A stretch of 64,000 nucleotides of DNA from Exophiala sp. HKRS030 (GCA_023897205.1 JAHWDD010000006.1:1860001-1924000); one strand, 5' to 3'. Positions 45,136-57,321 are shown, numbered from the stretch's first letter. Program-made: numbers and translations. Notes: generated by a model from the letters alone, not told the origin.

Positions 45136-47076
45136 ATGCTCCCATCTGGCGGTGGACCAGCTGTACGGCTCGTTCACTTGAGAAGGGGCGCTGTTCAAAC
45201 AGAGGTTAGGAATATATATCGGTCCAGCCGGGCCTCCTTACCACGAAGGAGGAGTGTCGATCTCAACGCGGAGACCAAGTTTGTGCCAAACCGTAGACGT
45301 TTGACTCAGGATGCACTGAATCGAGATGCCCCGATACGGAATGCAAAGCCTTGGGCGGGCCAACTTCCAAAGCAGACTGCCGGAGGAAAACACCAGGGAA
45401 AGAATGGTCCCTCGATTCGAAGCTCATCGAGTCGAGCAGAGCAAATATCGCAGCAAATCTCAAAGGCAAAGCACGAGGGAAAACACCATGTTCCGGAGGG
45501 TGGTGACACGGCGGCAAATAGGTCTTTGGGTATGACATGGCTGACAGACTCTCCTGAACTTTTGGTACGTAACTATAAATGCTCGAGAAGCAAGAAACTC
45601 TTACTGACGCCTCGTATTGCTCAGAAACCCGAGGATTTATTGCGACAAGTCATGAAGTACTGCCACCGAAACCCGAACTACAGGTCAATCGTACTGTTGG
45701 CCACGCCGGGTCTTGCACATTTCATGGACCGCGATGTCTTCCTTCGACCTCTTCTCGAGAATGTATATAGCAAGAGCATACCTCACTCCGGGACTGCCCG
45801 CATGGGCACAGTCAGAACTTCCGCTGCCATCGTCGATGCTCTCCCAGTACCACAGAGCAAAAAATCGAAATCAGCTGGACAGACCTCAGAAGGCATAGCG
45901 CTGCTCCTTACGGAGGACTTCTCCCAAAATTGGAGAATGTCCGGAAAGGAACAGGATGCCAGCGAGACAGAAGCCAACCATCCAGGCACAATTGCTTTCC
46001 TGTCCGAGGCTTCAAGGACCATCTCGCCACCGTGGAGAAGTAACTGCACATTGACTCTGCCCCTTGCGAACACCTTGTTTCTGAATGGACAACAACACAC
46101 GATGGTCTGCGACCAGTGGGGCGTCCCTACTGGCTATTTGGAGACGAGGCCACTGCTTCAAAGCACGGAAAAGCTGCAGCATCTTTCCGTGCACTTGCAC
46201 TATGAGCCTATGTGGTTTTTCTCGGGCCAAATCCCCCTGCAGGCCTTGACACGAGAGCGAGAAATCACTCAATTTATGGGGAATATCCTGGCGAAGATCG
46301 AGGTCGACGGAGTGTCCGTTCCTGCCTCTCAAGAACTCGAGTCGGCTGTGACAAAATTTGTAGCATCCAACCCGTATCATGGGCCGGTGGCCGTCTATGC
46401 CTTGATTCGACCTCCTAACATTGACGACGAGTCACCCTCCGTACAAAGGCTGGTGGACGACGGGGTCCTCTCGCTGGTCGCTTCAGCACTCTGCCGGGGG
46501 GCAAAGCTTCACAAGGTGACTGGTGGTGGCGGTGGTTGGGGCGAGAAGGCAGGCCTTTTATCAATCGATGCGGCGGACAGTCTGTCGTCTGTTGCAAAGG
46601 TGACGATGCAATTCCCCGTTTTAGAGGACGACGTCCCGGGCCCCGCCACGCCGAAGCCGAATGATATCATTGAAAAAGGCAGCACCGTCGAGTTCTTTGT
46701 GTACATAAGGGAAAGACCATCCGAGGACACTGTAGGTGTTGATGAGCCCGAAGAGACTGCTATGCAACGAGATCGGGCCATCACTTGGGTTCTCGGCACG
46801 ACATCCCACCCAGAAGCTCTCAGTCGGCCGGTAGATGCGGAGACTGAGCTCAATCACCCTCGTGGTGTCACGTTCTTGCCAGACTATTTTGGCATGTTGA
46901 CCTGCGGTAATGCAGCTCTCAAGGTTAGCAAATCCTTGGATATGGACCAAAACCCTCCCTTGGAAATCAGCACCTGGGACACGAGCCACAAAAGGTGGAG
47001 GTCTCGAATTGATGTGCCCGATTCGCGCTTCATTTTCAAGCCTCGACACGGATTTAGGTCTGCTGTCAAAAGATGA
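45136..47076 (+). CDS. Conserved fungal protein of unknown function with GGGGGWG motif
   Basis: 646 codons in one frame. The first ~130 residues are basic and Ser-rich (VRLVHLRRGAVQTEVRNIYRSSRASLPRRR), which could be a mitochondrial presequence. The conserved part includes SIVLLATPGLAHFM, a stretch AIVDALPVPQSKK, the substrate-like strand LTLPLANTLFLNGQQHTM, VTGGGGGWGEKAGLLSIDAADS and FLPDYFGMLTCGNAALKV. I recall a Pezizomycotina family with SGGGGWGxKxGLLxLDP and FGML motifs at the same relative places and a FIST-like N-terminal half, without an assigned function. The hydrophobic strands plus the Gly-rich loop suggest an alpha/beta ligand-binding fold. The gene is intronless in this model; ATG choice rests on the first in-frame Met. 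Confidence 0.82.
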   Translation: MLPSGGGPAVRLVHLRRGAVQTEVRNIYRSSRASLPRRRSVDLNAETKFVPNRRRLTQDALNRDAPIRNAKPWAGQLPKQTAGGKHQGKNGPSIRSSSSRAEQISQQISKAKHEGKHHVPEGGDTAANRSLGMTWLTDSPELLVRNYKCSRSKKLLLTPRIAQKPEDLLRQVMKYCHRNPNYRSIVLLATPGLAHFMDRDVFLRPLLENVYSKSIPHSGTARMGTVRTSAAIVDALPVPQSKKSKSAGQTSEGIALLLTEDFSQNWRMSGKEQDASETEANHPGTIAFLSEASRTISPPWRSNCTLTLPLANTLFLNGQQHTMVCDQWGVPTGYLETRPLLQSTEKLQHLSVHLHYEPMWFFSGQIPLQALTREREITQFMGNILAKIEVDGVSVPASQELESAVTKFVASNPYHGPVAVYALIRPPNIDDESPSVQRLVDDGVLSLVASALCRGAKLHKVTGGGGGWGEKAGLLSIDAADSLSSVAKVTMQFPVLEDDVPGPATPKPNDIIEKGSTVEFFVYIRERPSEDTVGVDEPEETAMQRDRAITWVLGTTSHPEALSRPVDAETELNHPRGVTFLPDYFGMLTCGNAALKVSKSLDMDQNPPLEISTWDTSHKRWRSRIDVPDSRFIFKPRHGFRSAVKR

Positions 47077-48167
47077 TTGATCCAGTCTGCCAATGCCATA
47101 AGTATCTTGTTGCGAAAGATTGTCGGGCTCAATATCAAAAGAGGTTTGGGCTCTCATGTACATTCCAGGATGCGAATATATTGGGACTGGCACATGATTG
47201 TCAGGTAGTTGAAGATTTTATTCCAGATACATCCACATCTAGTTCTTCCATGACTTGTAATACCACCGCGAGGGATTCCATGAAGCCATTCACGGCGACT
47301 CGAAGCATGCGGTTGGTGGTCGCATTGTATTCGGTACGAAGAACGGTCCCACTGTCATTCTCAGACGCAGGGTTACCTTCGGAGTCTGTCAAAGAATATA
47401 TTCGTTGCACAGAGGAAGAAGGCTCTTGGTCAACGTTGAGAGAGCGAAGGGCAGTGGAGGCAAGACGGTGATCCGGGAAGGGGACGTTGATTACTCTGGT
47501 AGACCTGGGTTAGTACTATTTATTTTCTTGGTGACTGGTAAATCACTTACAATGAGCAAGGAAATTCAACTGTTGCCATGGTTGAAGAGGAGGAAAGATG
47601 ATTCACTGCTCTCCAAGGGACCGGTGTTTTCGTGAGTGGGCTGTGTTATTATCGCGATGGACGAGGGGAGGGATTGATGATGCAAATCGGTGACGAAAGG
47701 GCTGGTCTGTGGTTGTTGGTGGTCGGTGGTCGTCGTAGGCAAGAATCTGATACAGTTGCAAATTGTGGTGTGTGGTGGTTGCTTAGCAACGTACGTGGCG
47801 CCATCGACAACATTTGGGCGACTTTGATTGTTGGTTTCCCGCATTCTCGATTCAAATACAGTACTCATTCCTCCACCACCTTTGGCCTCTCCACGATTCC
47901 TCATCTTTACTCTCTGCACACTTACCCTCAGTCTTATCATCTTGTCTTGCTTCGTGTGATCCTCTTTGCGATATGCTACAGCCGTAAAAGACGCAGCCAG
48001 TGCAGTTTCTGTGGCTTGTTGACGACGCCTCGCCGAGGGACCAAAGCTCCCAATACACACACAAACGCCCTCCCTCCCTTCGTCGACAATCCGTTGCGCC
48101 GTGCTGAGACCTGGTCTTGCATCCCAAGCTTGCTTCCACAGCTTCATCGTGTATTTGAACAACAGCG
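47077..48167. other. Intergenic before CDC14
   Basis: About 1.1 kb. Open frames on both strands around 47566-48231 overlap each other and look like promoter and leader sequence of CDC14 rather than protein. No supported gene. Confidence 0.4.
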
Positions 48168-50235
48168 ATGGCGCCCACAATGGCCCATCCGGTCAGCTAT
48201 GGGCAGGTTATTGAATACATCCAAGGTATGAAACAAAGCAATGCCCCCTTCCACAACACAACATCTCACACTTCTGCGCAGATCGCCTCTACCTAGCATC
48301 CTACACACAAGCTCCCAACGAGAACACTCCTTTCCCATATCCTGCTCAAGCCAAGCGATCTCCCCACAAGAAGTCGTCGTCCAGGTCGCAAGCAGGTCCA
48401 ACCAGCGCCACTCTGCGACCTCCACCAGTCTACTTCACGATTGATGATACCCTTCTCTACAATGCTTTTCACGCCGACTTTGGTCCGCTGCACATCGGAC
48501 ACTTGTACAGATTCGCCGTTCAATTCCACGAGATCTTAGGAGATCCGGCAAACAATGACAAGGCCGTGGTGTTTTGGAGTCGAGCAGACGCACGGAGTCG
48601 GGCCAACGCTGCATGTCTGGTCGCGTGCTACATGGTCCTCATACAAGCATGGCCTCCTCATCTTGCTCTTGCACCTATTGCACAGGCGGACCCTCCCTAC
48701 ATGCCCTTCCGAGACGCAGGCTACAGCCAAGCCGATTTTATCCTCAACATTCAGGACGTTGTTTACGGTGTGTGGAAAGCAAAAGAAGAAAATCTGTGCC
48801 AACTTAAGGAGTTCAATCTAGAAGAGTATGTTGTCTTTTCCTGGAGCTTCATAATCTACTGGATCGCTAATGTGTCAACAGATACGAACGATATGAAAGA
48901 GTAGATATGGGAGACTTCAACTGGATCTCACCGCAATTCGTTGCCTTTGCATCACCTCAGTCTGAGCCTACCGCCCCAATACCAACGTCATCCCCAGCCT
49001 ACGCAACGCTGCCAAGTTGCGTACCAGAAATTCCAGACGCCAGAATATCACAACCTTTCAAGAACGTCCTGACTCATTTCGTGCAGCGGGATGTTGGTCT
49101 CGTGGTACGCTTGAACTCGGAGCTCTACTGCCCAACATACTTTACTGCTCTCGGTATTCAACACATTGACATGATTTTTGAAGACGGCACTTGTCCAACG
49201 CTTCCCATCGTTCGCAAGTTCATCAAGCTAGCTCACGACATGATTGTTAAGAACAAATCAATCGCTGTTCATTGCAAAGCTGGCCTTGGAAGAACAGGCT
49301 GCTTAATTGGAGCGTACCTGATCTATCGTCATGGCTTTACTGCCAACGAGGTCATTGCATTCATGCGATTCATGCGACCTGGCATGGTGGTAGGACCACA
49401 GCAGCACTGGCTACACCTCAACCAAGGCAAATTCCGAGAGTGGTATCTGGAGGACCAATGGAAGGTAAAGATGGAAGTTGCGAAGCCTTCTACACCTCGC
49501 ACGATGTCAGCCAAGACACCTATGCGCATCGCCAGTGGTGGAATGCAACAAGCAACGCCTGACCGATCAAGCGCACGACGGTCTGCCCTGGGCGAAATCG
49601 ATGGTAACGATGTCGCAAAGGCGGAACCTTATCAGGATGAGAATCTGCCCGCACCGACACCTGGCCAACCAAGAAAATATGCTCGTATGGACTCGAGGAA
49701 CCATCCCTACGCGCGATCTACCTCGGGCGCCGTCCGCGTCAACGGTGCCAAATCGGAGAGCGATGGTTCTTTCCGGCACAGTGTGAATGGAGCGGACAGC
49801 GAAGAAGAGCTGATTCTGCAGAGAGCCGCATCCCGAAGAAGCCAAAGCAAGAGCCCCATGGGAAGCAAGGGCAAGTCACGAAGTGTCTCATACACAACCA
49901 CCACCACAACGGTGACGAAATCCTTCGACATGGGAGACGAGATGAACATCTATGAGGATGATGGTGATGTCAACTTCCAACTTGAAGACACCAATGCAAT
50001 CTGGGACGAGCTTGCTCAGGAACAAGAAAACCTCAAACTCAGCACCGTGAGTGAGAAGGCTTCCCGACCAAAGACGCCCAGAGCGGCTAGTGGTATGGGT
50101 GCCATGAGCGTCTCAAAGACCCGATCTTTGAGAGAATCTCCTCGTCGAAGTGGCGGTGAGGATAAGACTAAGGTACGCAAGACCAGCGGTCGAGTGGGAA
50201 GTGCGAGTCATGGTCCTGTTGGCGTCAAGCGGTGA
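48168..50235 (+). CDS. CDC14: Cdc14 dual-specificity protein phosphatase
   Basis: Cdc14 removes phosphate from Cdk1 sites at mitotic exit, cytokinesis and septation. Three exons: 48168-48225 (MAPTMAHPVSYGQVIEYIQ), 48282-48825 and 48882-50235, giving 651 residues. Introns have GTATGA...CGCAG and GTATGT...AACAG borders. The N-terminal domain (YFTIDDTLLYNAFHADFGPLHIGHLYRF, YSQADFILNIQDVVYGVWKAK) is followed by DFNWISPQFVAFASP and the catalytic domain with HIDMIFEDGTCP and the P-loop HCKAGLGRTG (catalytic Cys ~332). The C-terminal third is disordered, basic and Ser/Thr-Pro rich, as in other Cdc14 proteins where it holds localisation and regulatory sites, and ends GRVGSASHGPVGVKR. Confidence 0.97.
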
Positions 50236-52007
50236 TGAAAGTTTGAACTTGCTTTGACTTGACTGTTGATCTTCGAATTTCACCCCGCGTCCTCGGTGCT
50301 TGAGTAAGTTGTCGAGGGTCTTGTCTGTCCCAGAGGCGAGACGCTCAGCGACGAGGATAGATACCACCCTGCATCTCAAGAAATGATAAGACGCCACACT
50401 TTTGCGTTGGAAGTACGAGTATTTTGACGACGACGACGACGACGACGATGATGACGACTGACGATGATCATTAATGGACACGGCTATCTGGCCGTCGTCA
50501 CAAGGTCTTTGGATGCTTCTAAGTCTACTACTTTTCTCTCTGAAATCGAATTGTCTCGACATAAATCTTGATCTCTTGTTGAATGGTGGAAGGAAAAAAA
50601 AGTGTGGTTCTCTCTGTGCGTGTCACTTTGATTGGAACGGATCCTGTCCTGAGGCTTTAGAGACCGACCATTGGGGTGGTGAATGGGGGAGGGTGTCGAT
50701 CGCGGCGCTCCGCGTTCAACCCTCCCTTCTTCAACCTTTTTGTTTTTGACGATGGCATGGGGCATGGGCACGGCAGCGGCGTTTTTTTGGTCTTTTGGGG
50801 GGAGAGGCGCGGAGGGGAATGCCTGCAGAGGGTTGTCTTGGTGTGAAACTGCGGACAGTGTGGAATGTGGAATCACCTCTTGTTTTTCTACCTACCTACG
50901 TACAATCGCTGATACAATACATGCGAAAAACGCAGGGCGAGACTTCTCGACAAGGTTTCCTTTTCCCCCAAAAGAACTAGAACTAATTAGGTGCTGAAGA
51001 ATCATTGACAGCCTCGTGAGGTTCCATTTCATCCATTACCGTTTCCGAAGTCCCCCCCCCCCCGGTCGGACATCAGAAAAGGCGAAGGCTCCCGTACTAG
51101 AATGGAAACTTGGTGGCAGAGGAAAAACCCCCTTTTCCGAGCGAGACACAACTTGAACACCGATCGAAACAATTTCGGGGCGAATAAAACGTTCCTCCAT
51201 GAACCCTGGCAAGGAATGTCACCTCGACAACCCTGATCGGTCGGTTTGATCCGACCGAAAAGACTGATCGATGGCAAACAATCCTCAAAGGAATACTACT
51301 ACTCCAAGGCATGAGGCATGCAGGTATGTATGTCTAACGCCTACAGCCAAAAGAAATGTCTTCCCTTAGCTACTGGTAGTATCAGACTGGACTGATAACC
51401 AGCTTCTGATCGACAACACCCTGTCCGTCGAAATATCCCTCATTTCATTCTCCCAAATCCCCGCCCTTTCAAAAATCACCAAGCTCATTCCTTCAACCCT
51501 AGCTTTATGTATCTCAGCTCATACATATGAACATGGCCAAGTCTTCATGTTCGGTGAAAAGTAAAATGATCTTGATCACACACATTGACTGTTCTTTTGC
51601 ATTGTTGTTTGTTGCTGTCAGCATCTTTTCGCATGCGTAGTCCGGGATGCCTTTCGCTCTACACAGCTCATCTTTGAAAACCAAAATGACCAAGCCAGGC
51701 CCAATTGCCGCAAGAATGCAGTCGAGCCCAAGAAGTTTGTAAAAGATTGTGTGCTTGCCTCGGAAGACATGAACGCAATCTGCTCAACGAGTGTTCTTTG
51801 TAAAGAAAAAAAGGTCGAAGAGGTATTTCGGTCGAAGCGCGCATGGCCAACGACCTCCCCTATCGTGAAAATGTCGTAAAAGGTGTGTCCATGAAAATGC
51901 ATGCCATTCAAGTCGTGAGAGCCCCAAAAGCACTTCGCTAAGCTCTGTTCGTAATGCCGTAAGTAAGGATTGCTGTCCTTGATCAACCTTGTTTGTCCCC
52001 GAAAAGA
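50236..52007. other. Convergent 3' intergenic region, 1.8 kb
   Basis: Between the 3' ends of CDC14 and the Pro/Ser-rich gene. It includes a GAC/GAT triplet tract (50428-50468), a CTACCTACCTACGTAC stretch near 50889, and a C12 homopolymer near 51052-51063. The minus frame 51986-51618 is not convincing. Confidence 0.45.
50428..50468 (+). repeat. GAC/GAT trinucleotide tract
   Basis: About eight GAC triplets followed by GAT/GAC triplets downstream of CDC14; non-coding in my model. Confidence 0.7.
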
Positions 52008-54692
52008 TCATTTTTCAGGCTTTTCTTTCGATCGCCAAAAATGTACCAATTTACTGATCCTATTGCTCCTCTTTCGAACCTTGACGTCCTCGACTAGCGG
52101 ATCGGGTACAGTCTCGAATTTAAGCTTGCTGCCGTTCGAAGAACTTGGAATCAGGCGATTGAGACTGGCTAAGCTTGCTCGCTTCCATGCTTGTTGACTT
52201 TGCGATCTTGAGGTCGATGGATCTATCATGGAGCGAGAACGTTGCTCCGTTGAAGAACGGGTACCGGCACTACTCGAAAATCTTGGTAGCACTCCGCTTG
52301 ACAGGCTGTCACTCAGAGAAGGCAAATCATCCATGGAAGCTCGTAGTACATAGTCCGGGCTTGCTTCTCCGATTGCCCGGCTTGGGCGGGCCATGGTGTC
52401 GAAAGAAATATGGTCTGCATCTGGAGAAGAGATCATCGAGGCCGAAGTTGTACGACCCTCAGTGGAAGAAGCGTAGTGGGATTGAGGTGCCGGATATGCC
52501 AGAACCATTGGGGAAGTTGAGGGCTTTGTCGCCTCGTAATCTGGGAAAACTGGCGCTTCGATGGTAGAGTTGGAAGATCTGGCCTCAGCACGAGCAACAT
52601 CTTCCTCGAGATCAGCAATGACAACACCGTCAGCGCGTTGCTTGCCCAAGGATAAGCCAAGGCCTTCGGTTGGTTTCAGAGGAGGAGCAGTATATCGGGC
52701 AGACGGCGATGTATCCAGGGGGTCGATTGACATCGGGTCACTCTGGTTATCTGCAGACGAGCGATTCCCCTGGGACTCAATGTTCTCTCCAGCCAGAAAA
52801 TTATCCTCTTCCTCTTCGTCGAAAACATCCTCAGTGAGAGACGAGTTACTCCCAATACGGTGAACGCCAAAGGTGGTTCGATTGACAGCTGGCATGATTG
52901 GTGCTGATTCAGTCCTCCTATGAACAGTGCCAAAGGCATCCACATTACCTCTACGCTCGCTGCTGTGAAGTTTCGCGATGCGAACTAAAGGTAAGCTTTT
53001 GCCAGGGCTGAGCTTCTCTTCACTTCCGAATGGACCTAAAGCTGCGTCCAAATCAAGCACAGGGCTCGTGACTTGTTCTGCAGGGGCGGTGGCGGCAGAT
53101 GCCTGAACCGGCACTAGTTGCGGAAGCGGAGGACGAACTCTCGTTGCGACTGGGGAAGGCTCACGTAGGACGATCGTATCATCGGTGTCGAAAATGTCAT
53201 TGAGGCGATCGCTTGGTCGTCTAACCAAAGCAGGCACCGGCGGTATTTCCTGTTCTTTAGCTTTACCGGAGCGTTTGCTGTCGGTTTTTCTTGAAAATAT
53301 GCCAGAAGTCCAGGTATGGTATTTCCGCTTTCTCGATGACGAGGAGCCCGGTTCTCCGGCAGAGGTTTTGGGCCGACTTTGATCAGCAAAGGCTCTCAGC
53401 ACGGATGGTCGAGGAGACGCATCAGAGGTGAAGACGTCCATGGGATCACTTTGCTCTGCCCGGGGCGTGGCCAACGGAGAGCTCGTGGTAGACTGGTTGA
53501 ACCAGAAATACTTCTTCTTACTAGGAGGGCTGCTGCAACTCAGTGTTCCAGGCGATCCAGAAGCTGAAAGCGGCCGCTTTGGCAGGTTGATCATCGAAAT
53601 CGGATTTGTCTGAGAAGTCATACCGGGCGACAGAGTGGATTGCGCATCGGCAGTCTGAGGCCGTTCTGGCGAACTCGACAGGTCGCTGGAGGTGATGATC
53701 ACCGCTGGGCGTGGACTGGGACTGGCGATTGAATTGATGCTACCTGATAGTGAGTGGCATCCTCGGATTGTTGAATTGCTGCCTTCGGTTTCAGACGAGA
53801 TCAGAGACAGAGGCCGAGGAATGACATCCACCTGATCAGAGAAACCTACACGCGGTCGAACACCTGGTGCACTGCCTCTACGTCGAGGAGACGATGGTGG
53901 AGTTCGGACGATGTTTGACATTGACTGCCGCGATGAAGGCCCAGCACGAGGATATGGGAAGGCCAGTGCACAATCGGATGGGGTGGTTGGTGAAGAGCCG
54001 GCCCGTGCTTTGGACAAAGCGTTTGCCTTGATCAACTCAGACGTGTCAATGTCAGAGATGGACACGGCTTGTGACCGGCGATGAGCATGTCCCCTGGCTC
54101 CTGTGACGGGAGGATGTGGGCGGTACTCTGACTTTTCCGGACTCGTACTGACCATTTGAGGGCCGTTGTTTCCACCACCCACGAACTCGCTGACGCCTCT
54201 TCGATGACCAGAACGATGTGGTGGAGGCTGGACATCGCCAAGACTCAATTTCGTCGGACTTGGTGATGCCTGTGCCGGATTTGCGCTGGGGTTGAAGGTG
54301 AACGCGGGTAACGGAGCAGGTCTAGCAGATCGAACCGCACGTTGTTGATTCATAGCCATCTCTTGTAGTACCGGGTGAGTTGGGCTCGGACTCCTCTCAG
54401 GAGGTAAATCGGCTCCAGGATTGAACTTGAACTCTGGCAACGCTGGTCGCGAGGGACGTCGGCTGGCTTCCACCATTGTAGCGCCCGTGGGCGGATTCCT
54501 CCCTCCCATTTCTCCTGCTTTCATGGTAGCCTCATCCGCACCTGGATTGAAGGAAAAGATCGGAAGAGGCGCAGCATTCGGGTTGCGTGACGACCGTCTT
54601 CTGTGCGCGGCAGGAGAGCGAGTTGGACTTTCAGGAGCCGAGTCGAATGGCGATAAGCCGGGTACTACAGGAGGCAGTGAAATTGAAGTCAT
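52008..54692 (-). CDS. Pro/Ser-rich protein with FNPGA repeats (cell wall proline-rich-like)
   Basis: 894 codons in one frame from MTSISLPPVVPGLSPFDSAPESPTRSP. Near the N-terminus one motif recurs three times: LPIFSFNPGAD, LPEFKFNPGAD and LPAFTFNPSAN. Then come SGHRRGVSEFVGG and ARGHAHRRSQAVSISDIDTSELIKANAL. The middle is disordered, Ser/Pro-rich, with basic patches (RKRKYHTWTSGIFSRKTDSKRSGK). The C-terminus is conserved-looking (VRKRSNRISKLVHFWRSKEKPEK). From memory, orthologues in Aspergillus are labelled cell wall proline-rich protein. However, no signal peptide, GPI signal or membrane helix is encoded, so a cytoplasmic or nuclear location fits the sequence better. Function unknown. Confidence 0.9.
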   Translation of the reverse strand: MTSISLPPVVPGLSPFDSAPESPTRSPAAHRRRSSRNPNAAPLPIFSFNPGADEATMKAGEMGGRNPPTGATMVEASRRPSRPALPEFKFNPGADLPPERSPSPTHPVLQEMAMNQQRAVRSARPAPLPAFTFNPSANPAQASPSPTKLSLGDVQPPPHRSGHRRGVSEFVGGGNNGPQMVSTSPEKSEYRPHPPVTGARGHAHRRSQAVSISDIDTSELIKANALSKARAGSSPTTPSDCALAFPYPRAGPSSRQSMSNIVRTPPSSPRRRGSAPGVRPRVGFSDQVDVIPRPLSLISSETEGSNSTIRGCHSLSGSINSIASPSPRPAVIITSSDLSSSPERPQTADAQSTLSPGMTSQTNPISMINLPKRPLSASGSPGTLSCSSPPSKKKYFWFNQSTTSSPLATPRAEQSDPMDVFTSDASPRPSVLRAFADQSRPKTSAGEPGSSSSRKRKYHTWTSGIFSRKTDSKRSGKAKEQEIPPVPALVRRPSDRLNDIFDTDDTIVLREPSPVATRVRPPLPQLVPVQASAATAPAEQVTSPVLDLDAALGPFGSEEKLSPGKSLPLVRIAKLHSSERRGNVDAFGTVHRRTESAPIMPAVNRTTFGVHRIGSNSSLTEDVFDEEEEDNFLAGENIESQGNRSSADNQSDPMSIDPLDTSPSARYTAPPLKPTEGLGLSLGKQRADGVVIADLEEDVARAEARSSNSTIEAPVFPDYEATKPSTSPMVLAYPAPQSHYASSTEGRTTSASMISSPDADHISFDTMARPSRAIGEASPDYVLRASMDDLPSLSDSLSSGVLPRFSSSAGTRSSTEQRSRSMIDPSTSRSQSQQAWKRASLASLNRLIPSSSNGSKLKFETVPDPLVEDVKVRKRSNRISKLVHFWRSKEKPEK

Positions 54693-57321
54693 AGTTCAAC
54701 AATAGCAGCCAGCCGAAGACTAGTGTCGGCGCTTGTTCTGACCAGCAGGCAGGTTCATTAGATATTGTTCAGAAAGGTGTTCCTGCACCTGATCAAGTCG
54801 AATTGTTTATGCTGCTTTTTGCGAAGAAACGACTGCCACCATTAGAGGTTGAGGAGGGCGAGATTGCGCTGCAATGTCTTGGTAAAGAAGGACTGGTATA
54901 ACGGTCTGGAGACGTGTCAGCGTGTAATCTGTCGAGAGCTCACAGCGAGCAATACCTAAGGGCAAGACTCTTTGCTCGGTGAAGCTGCGAGGATTTGAGG
55001 TCGGCTAAAGCGGAAAGAGTTGATGGTGTTGATCTGAATGATTGAGCAAGGTGGTTTTGAAGGAGTGGACAGCAACCTGGAAGAAAGACGAGAATGCGTC
55101 TTCCTTCGATCAGGAGCCAAAGGCTTGTCAAGGCCGTGAGGTCTGAGAGGGACTGGATTGCAGGTGGTGGAGAGGAGGGAGTGTGGTGAGATGGATGTGT
55201 GTGGTTTGAACGGGAAAAAGCTGAAGGAAGACGGAGGTGCAGGAAGCCAGGAAGCCCCCGGGCAAGAGGGCGCAGTGCAGGTGCAGGGTGCGAGGAACCG
55301 GCAGCAGGCGACTCCACTGCACCTGGCAACCACCAGGCACTCATTCTCCAGGGATCAGGTCACAGGCCAGAGATGCAGCTGCAGCTTATTTCTTAGGCGG
55401 TCGCCCAGCCAGGTTAGGCGCCATTCTACGGGTGAGGGGCTACGTCTTTAGGTATCCCTAGCGGCTGCTGCGGCATTGGCCCCAATCCTCTTTCGGTCCA
55501 TGCAGATGGTTGGAGTTGGCACGATGCCTGCTTTTGCGATGAACTGGTGCCATCCGCCTCCGTATGCGAGACGACGATGACGAACAATTGCATTTCTGGC
55601 GAGGCCACCTTACGAGTACGAATGCCACGACAACAGACCCGTCGAGACACCTCCGGAGTAATTCAATTAAAGGTTGCCATCAGAGCCACAGTACAGTCCC
55701 AGGCTACGCTTTGACGTGCGCCTTGAACACTGCTTCAATCCTCCGCGCCTGAACCCTGCATGGGGCCTTTCTCCACGTTACCATGGACAATTTTCCCCCA
55801 AAGGAGGCGCCAGCGACTCATGGTTACTGATTGACATTGTCAATCAACATAGTCTGACCCAAGAGACGGCCGGTTGATGTGTTGGCAGGCAAAAAAGGGC
55901 AAGGAGATGACCATCCTGGCCTGGCGGCCTTCCAATCTCCATCACCTGAATTCCACTTTTCCCTGTCTACCCACCGGGCCGTGCTCTTATCTACAGTACA
56001 GTTGGACTACCTTGTGCGACCTCCTCGTCAGCGCGTGCCTTCGGATTCCTGACTGGTTTTGGCGAGAAAAACGTGGATGCAGACCTGCGACGCAGCCATA
56101 TGTCTATCGCTGGCCTCTCTTGTGAGAAGTCTCAATCCATTTGCTGTACTGAGCGGGAGGTCCCTGGACCTTGCAGCTGAACTATTTAGCGGACGGCATC
56201 TGCAGCTTTCGCGGGTCCTCCGAAGCTGCGCTTATGCAGGAACTGCAGGCCTGAAAGAACCAACAGGCGACCAATACGAGGCATTCGATCCCGAGTGCAA
56301 AATCGCTTTCGGTTACATCCAGGCCGCATTTTGCTTGTGAAAGGTGCTTGTGGCTTCAGCCCAAAGAGAAATCTGGTCTTCACTCACGGATACAGCCGTG
56401 AGCTGCCGATCTGTTCGCTCCTGGTTTACGATTGTGAATCTCATATTTTCAAACAAGCCAGAGATACCCGGAACCTCCAAACACCAGAATCAGGTGAAAC
56501 TCGCTTCTTGCTGGTTACCTTGACAACTCTTGGTCGAAATCTCGGTTGTATCGTCTAAGAGATATTGCCAGCCCTAGGGGGAGCCCTGTCTGTTCGCCAA
56601 ATCTCAAACACACCCTTTCCCCGAATCCTTCACATTGACCGGGGCATTGATTGCGGGCTAGCTTGGTAGACTGACCGCCTTGGAACCTGAACTTTTGCGG
56701 ACCCTCCAGACCAATAATGCCATTTGGGGCTTGGGAATTCTTTCACGTCAAAAGAAGGACAGCTTCACTCCAACTTTCTCACTGGGCGGCCCTTGAAGAC
56801 TTTGGTTCGTCCATATGCAAACCACGCATTAGTGCATGCACGTCTTCTCGTGAGAAGAGGGGCCAGCCGTAAGAGGAGGCACACACCTGTTGCGCCCGAT
56901 AAGAAAAATTCTCCTTGGTGGTGTAACCTTTTCCTGAAAGACTGGGTGTGGCTGGAGATAGCTAACCTCGTCACTGGTCTCGAAGCCAACAAAGGCGGGC
57001 TTTAGCTAGTCAACATTTCCATTTGGATTGGGACGATTACGACCTGGTCATCAGCACACATCTACATCACGGCATCAGCTCGACAGGTCAGTTCTTTAGC
57101 GCCTTCGGCTACTGTTGCAGAAGCAACAACTCACGCATTACGCCTCTTTGTGGCATGACATGTTGCTGGGAGGACAAGCAGGCGCTTAATTTTTTTTTCG
57201 GATTTTGTCGTTTACTTGTACCACTGAACCTGGGCTTCCGTGTTACAAACTTGCGCCATTAGGCTTGAGACGCTGACCAGTCCCTTTTGTTCTTGAAAAT
57301 TCCGTCATCGAGAGAAAGCAA
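54693..57321. promoter_or_regulatory. Long divergent intergenic region, 2.6 kb
   Basis: Separates the Pro/Ser-rich gene (minus) from the BMT6-like gene (plus). It is the longest stretch without a supported gene in this window. ORFs such as 55158-55451, 56295-56558 and 56724-57005 look random. A GGAGGGAGTG-type purine-rich segment lies at about 55140-55290, likely in the long leader of the minus-strand gene. Confidence 0.45.

Noticed and set aside
51618..51986. 122-codon minus ORF beyond the Pro/Ser-rich gene
   Set aside because: Lies in the probable 3' untranslated region and has no family resemblance.
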